A DNA stretch of 64,000 nucleotides from Clostridiales bacterium (GTDB lineage: Bacteria; Bacillota_A; Clostridia; Oscillospirales; Oscillospiraceae): contig SFKX01000013.1 in NCBI GenBank assembly GCA_004553625.1, forward strand, positions 11,937 through 75,936, written 5' to 3'. Shown in pieces: positions 60,549 through 64,000 of this stretch; position 1 is the first letter of the stretch; every line of letters begins with the position of its first letter. Both the position numbers and the translations under genes were made by a program. The notes below the pieces were generated by a model. It was not told the DNA's origin and ran no database searches. It saw only the letters and a list, made by a program, of their open reading frames with translations.

Positions 60549-62372
60549 ATGTGCGGCATAGTCGGCTATACGGGCGGGCGCGAGGCGGCGCCCTTCCTGC
60601 TTTCGGGGCTCCGGGCGCTGGAATACCGGGGCTACGACTCGGCGGGTCTCGCCGTCATGGGCGAGGGCGGGCTCCAGCTCGCCAAGACCAGCGGGCGCAT
60701 CGAGCGCCTGGCGGAAAAGACGCGCGGCGGCGCGGCCCTGCCCGGGCGCTCGGGCATAGGCCACACGCGCTGGGCCACGCACGGCGCGCCCACGGACGTG
60801 AACGCCCACCCGCACGTCAGCTGCGGCGGGCGCTTCGCCGTCGTCCACAACGGGATAATCGAAAACTACGCCGCACTGCGCGCGGAGCTCACGGCCCTCG
60901 GCTGCTCTTTCCGCAGCGAGACGGATACGGAGGTCATCGCCCACCTGCTGGAGCTGGGCTATGACGGAGACTTCCGCGAGGCGCTGATGCGGACCGTCGC
61001 GCGGCTGGAGGGCAGCTACGCGCTGGGCGTCGTCTGCACGGACTTCCCCGGCGAGGTCTACGCCGTGCGCGAGGCGAGCCCGCTCATCCTGGGCCTCGGC
61101 GCGGGCGAGAACTGCTTCGCCTCGGACCTCGCGGCCATCGCGCCCTATACGAAGAGCGCCGTCCGGCTCGAGGACGGGCAGTTCGCGCGCCTGCGCCCGG
61201 AGGGCGTGCAGGTCTATGACTTTGCGGGCAGGCCCGTGGAGCCGGAGATCTTCCGCGTGGACTGGGGTCCGGAGGCCGCGGAAAAGGGCGGCTGGGAGCA
61301 CTTCATGCTCAAGGAGATCATGGAGCAGCCGCGCGCGCTGCGCTCGGCGCTCGCGCCCCGGCTCCGGGACGGGCTCGTGGACTTCGGCGCGGAGCTGGGC
61401 TCCGCCCTGCCGGAGCGGCTCGGCTCCGTGGTGATAACGGCCTGCGGCTCCGCCTACTACGCGGGCTGCGTGGGGAAGCTCGCCATCGAGCGCCTCTGCC
61501 GCGTCCCCGTGACGGCGGAGCTCGCCAGCGAGCTGCGCTATTCGGACCCGCTCATCGGTGAGGACACGCTCGTCATCGCGCTCTCGCAGTCGGGCGAGAC
61601 GGCGGACACTCTCGCCGCCGTGCGCGAGTGCCGCAGCCGCGGCGCGAAGGTCCTGGCCATCGTGAACGCGGAGGGCAGCAGCCTGACGAAGCTGGCGGAC
61701 GCCGTGCTCTATACGCGCGCGGGTCCGGAGATAGCCGTCGCCTCGACGAAGGGCTACACGACGCAGGTCGCCGTCCTGACGGCGCTGGCGGCGGAGCTGG
61801 CGCGGCGGCTGGGCCGTCTGACGGAGCCGGAGCTGCGGGAGCTGGCCGCGGGGCTCTACCGCCTGCCGGACGCCGTGCAGAAGGCGATAGATCTGAACCC
61901 CGGCCTGCCGGAGCTGGCCCGGCGTTACTGCCTGGGCGGCGCGCTCTACTACATCGGCCGCGGAACGGACCGGGCCGTGGCCCTGGAGGCCGCGCTCAAG
62001 ATGAAGGAGATATCCTACCGCCACGCGGAGGCCTACGCCGCGGGCGAGCTCAAGCACGGGACCATCGCGCTCGTCGAGGAGGGAACGAGCGTCATCGCCC
62101 TCTGCTGCCGGACGGAGCTTTTGGGGAAGATGATAAGCTCGATAGAGGAGGTCAAGGCCCGGGGCGCAAAGGTCCTGGCCGTGGCCCCGGCGGGAGAGCG
62201 GCGCATCCTGGCCGCCGCGGACGACGTCATCACGGTCCCGCGCACGGGTTCGCTGCTGGACCCCGTTGCCGAGATCGTCCCCCTGCAGCTGCTCGCCTAC
62301 TACGCGGCGCGCGAGCTCGGCTGCGACATTGACAAACCCAAGAACCTGGCCAAATCCGTGACGGTGGAGTAG
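60549..62372 (+). CDS. glmS: Glutamine-fructose-6-phosphate aminotransferase (isomerising)
   Basis: The 607-residue protein has an Ntn glutaminase domain starting at Cys2 (MCGIVGYTG, LEYRGYDSAG, IGHTRWATHG, NGIIENY), two SIS domains (ACGSAYYAG, ALSQSGETADT) and the conserved end DKPKNLAKSVTVE. It makes glucosamine-6-P for wall synthesis. Only 15 bp separate it from purA, so there is no room for a glmS ribozyme; control must come from the operon. Confidence 0.97.
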   Translation: MCGIVGYTGGREAAPFLLSGLRALEYRGYDSAGLAVMGEGGLQLAKTSGRIERLAEKTRGGAALPGRSGIGHTRWATHGAPTDVNAHPHVSCGGRFAVVHNGIIENYAALRAELTALGCSFRSETDTEVIAHLLELGYDGDFREALMRTVARLEGSYALGVVCTDFPGEVYAVREASPLILGLGAGENCFASDLAAIAPYTKSAVRLEDGQFARLRPEGVQVYDFAGRPVEPEIFRVDWGPEAAEKGGWEHFMLKEIMEQPRALRSALAPRLRDGLVDFGAELGSALPERLGSVVITACGSAYYAGCVGKLAIERLCRVPVTAELASELRYSDPLIGEDTLVIALSQSGETADTLAAVRECRSRGAKVLAIVNAEGSSLTKLADAVLYTRAGPEIAVASTKGYTTQVAVLTALAAELARRLGRLTEPELRELAAGLYRLPDAVQKAIDLNPGLPELARRYCLGGALYYIGRGTDRAVALEAALKMKEISYRHAEAYAAGELKHGTIALVEEGTSVIALCCRTELLGKMISSIEEVKARGAKVLAVAPAGERRILAAADDVITVPRTGSLLDPVAEIVPLQLLAYYAARELGCDIDKPKNLAKSVTVE

Positions 62373-62386
62373 AAAGGAAGGCGCAG

Positions 62387-63916
62387 ATGGAGGAAAAGGT
62401 GCTGGTGATAGACTTCGGCGGGCAGTACAGCCTGCTGATCGTCCGCCGCGTGCGGGAGCTGGGGGTCCGGGCGGAGCTCATGAGCTGGCGCTCGGCGGAG
62501 CCGGAGCGCATCCGGGCCTCGGGCTGCCGGGGGCTCATCCTGACGGGCGGCCCCCGGAGCGTGACGGAGCCGGGCGCGCCGGGCTGCTCTCCGGAGCTCC
62601 TGCGCCTGGGGATACCGGTCCTGGGCATCTGCTACGGGATGCAGCTCATGGCGCTGCTGGAGGGCGGCGAGGTCGGCCCGGCGGGGAGCTCCGGCGAATA
62701 CGGCGGGGCGCGGCTGCACAGCCGGGAGAGCGCGCTCTTTTCCGGCTGCCCGGGCGAGAGCGGCTGCTGGATGAGCCACAGGGACAGGGTCCTGCGCGCG
62801 CCGGAGGGCTTTGCGGTCACGGCCTCGAGCCCGGACTGCCCCGTCGCCGCGATGGAGAACGCCGCCGCGCGGCTCTACGGCGTGCAGTTCCACCCGGAGG
62901 TCACGCACACGGACTGCGGCCGCGCGCTGCTGGAGAACTTCCTCTACGGGGTATGCGGCTGCCGGGGCGGCTGGCGGATGTCGGACTACGCGGGGCGGCT
63001 CATAGAGCGCTGTCGCGCGGAGCTGGCGGGCCGGAGCGTGCTCTGCGGGCTTTCGGGCGGGGTGGACTCCGCCGTGGCTGCGGCGCTGCTGGAGCGGGCG
63101 GCGCCGGGTCGGCTCACCTGCGTTTTCGTGGACCACGGCCTCCTGCGCGAGGGCGAGGCCGAGCTCGTGGAGCGGAGCTTCCGGGGCCGGAGCGGGCTGC
63201 ACTTCGTGCGGGTGGACGCGCGTGAGCGCTTTCTGGCGCGGCTGCGGGGCGTCACGGAGCCGGAGGCGAAGCGCCGCGCCGTGGGCGAGGAGTTCGTGCG
63301 CGTGTTCGAATCGGAGGCGGAGCGCCTGGGCGGCGCGGACTATCTGGCGCAGGGGACGATCTACCCGGACGTCGTGGAGAGCGGCGCCGGGGAGTCCGCG
63401 TCCATCAAGAGCCACCACAACGTGGGCGGCCTTCCGGGCGAGATGGCCTTCCGGGGCGTGGTGGAGCCGCTGCGCGAGCTCTTCAAGGACGAGGTCCGCG
63501 CCCTGGGCCGGGAGCTGGGCCTGCCGCCGGAGCTCGTGGAGCGCCAGCCCTTCCCCGGTCCGGGCCTTTCCGTGCGGATACTGGGCGAGGTGACGGAGCG
63601 CCGCCTGGCCACGCTGCGCCGTGCGGACGCCATCTTCCGCGAGGAGGTGGAGCGGCTGGAGAAGCGGCCGGAGCAGTATTTCGCGGTCCTGACGGGGGCG
63701 GTGAGCGTGGGAGTGCGGGGCGACTCGCGCAGCACGGGCGAGGTCCTGGCCCTGCGCGCCGTGACGACGGAGGACTTCATGACGGCGGACTGGTCCCGCC
63801 TGCCCTATGAGCTCGTGGCCGCGGCCTCGGCGCGGATAACCGCCGAGCTGCCGGAGATCTCGCGCGTGGTGCTGGACGTCACGCCCAAGCCCCCGGCGAC
63901 GGTGGAGTGGGAATAA
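62387..63916 (+). CDS. guaA: GMP synthase (glutamine-hydrolysing)
   Basis: The 509-residue protein has an N-terminal class I glutaminase (LGICYGMQLM with Cys82, FHPEVTHT) and an ATP-pyrophosphatase domain (LCGLSGGVDSAVAA). The C-terminal dimer domain holds RQPFPGPGLSVRILGE and ends DVTPKPPATVEWE. It aminates XMP to GMP. It is the last gene of the series. The GAGTGGGAATAA end of guaA is a well-known integration target for genomic islands, and the sequence after it changes character. Confidence 0.97.
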   Translation: MEEKVLVIDFGGQYSLLIVRRVRELGVRAELMSWRSAEPERIRASGCRGLILTGGPRSVTEPGAPGCSPELLRLGIPVLGICYGMQLMALLEGGEVGPAGSSGEYGGARLHSRESALFSGCPGESGCWMSHRDRVLRAPEGFAVTASSPDCPVAAMENAAARLYGVQFHPEVTHTDCGRALLENFLYGVCGCRGGWRMSDYAGRLIERCRAELAGRSVLCGLSGGVDSAVAAALLERAAPGRLTCVFVDHGLLREGEAELVERSFRGRSGLHFVRVDARERFLARLRGVTEPEAKRRAVGEEFVRVFESEAERLGGADYLAQGTIYPDVVESGAGESASIKSHHNVGGLPGEMAFRGVVEPLRELFKDEVRALGRELGLPPELVERQPFPGPGLSVRILGEVTERRLATLRRADAIFREEVERLEKRPEQYFAVLTGAVSVGVRGDSRSTGEVLALRAVTTEDFMTADWSRLPYELVAAASARITAELPEISRVVLDVTPKPPATVEWE

Positions 63917-63929
63917 TTAACGAAGGCTC

Positions 63930-63955
63930 AAAAACCCAGTAATATCAAGGTTTTT
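63930..63955. terminator. Weak hairpin with A/T flanks after guaA
   Basis: AAAAACC (63930-63936) pairs with GGTTTTT (63949-63955) across a 12-nt loop. It is a modest terminator candidate for the glnN-guaA series. Confidence 0.4.
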
Positions 63956-63973
63956 CGGACTTCGACCACCCCT

Positions 63974-63994
63974 TTTGATAACAATTTGATAACA
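63974..63994. repeat. Direct repeat TTTGATAACA x2 downstream of guaA
   Basis: TTTGATAACA occurs at 63974-63983 and 63985-63994, an 11-bp period. It lies in AT-richer sequence that continues past the window edge. It may be recombinase arm sites or the tail of an incoming gene. Confidence 0.5.
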
Positions 63995-64000
63995 CCCTTT

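Overview
The window is a GC-rich chromosomal segment of a low-G+C-phylum-type anaerobe (Firmicutes/Bacillota), most likely an Oscillospirales-like gut clostridium. The reasons are strong GGAGG ribosome sites with frequent GTG/TTG starts, SLH domains, a SpoVB-type flippase, PadR with a DUF1700 partner, a membrane pyrophosphatase and a type III glutamine synthetase. The genus is inference; no rRNA, tRNA or CRISPR array was seen.

Layout. (1) 1-4025: the end of an SLH-tagged GH24 lysozyme, a SpoVB/MurJ-like flippase, MazG and HU. (2) 4039-19341: a carbohydrate-catabolism island. A DeoR regulator faces a minus-strand operon of a pyruvate-type aldolase, DhaK, DhaL, RpiB and a TPI homologue with EryH-like features. 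Divergently, on the plus strand, come a D-tagatose-3-epimerase-like enzyme, a FucA-like aldolase, an FGGY kinase, a TRAP transporter, two tandem-duplicated HpaI-type aldolases, a UlaE-type 3-epimerase and an L-xylulokinase-like kinase. The set resembles the E. coli yia/sgb system joined to a tetrulose-phosphate pathway, but lacks the 4-epimerase and decarboxylase of yia/sgb; the substrate is unknown. (3) 19352-22160: a copper operon copA-csoR-copZ whose promoter carries a CsoR-type palindrome. (4) 22174-32089: membrane pyrophosphatase, gamma-glutamyltransferase, PadR/DUF1700, an SGNH hydrolase, an OmpR-type two-component system and a PlsC-like acyltransferase, with two multi-hairpin intergenic elements.

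(5) 32112-45728: a compact minus-strand phage morphogenesis cluster (terminases, portal, scaffold, coat, P22-gp10-like protein, collagen-like fibre, LRR fibre, endolysin, holins). It has no integrase, replication genes, tape measure or repressor, which suggests a short-tailed defective or domesticated element. (6) 45863-51834: threonine ammonia-lyase, a phage-like orphan, a CaiB-type protein, a Nudix hydrolase, a peroxiredoxin and a DUF5655 protein.

(7) 51807-63916: a divergent nitrogen cluster. On the minus strand are glnA, an ANTAR antiterminator and pyrG; on the plus strand are glnN (GSIII), asnB, purA, glmS and guaA. Two glutamine synthetases are thus grouped with four glutamine amidotransferases, and both glutamine synthetase transcripts start with a short leader containing a strong intrinsic terminator. 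The glnA leader can fold into competing hairpins of the kind ANTAR proteins bind. This attenuator-controlled glutamine supply-and-use unit is the most interesting system in the window. The last 84 bases after guaA are AT-richer, with a short direct repeat next to a known island integration site.
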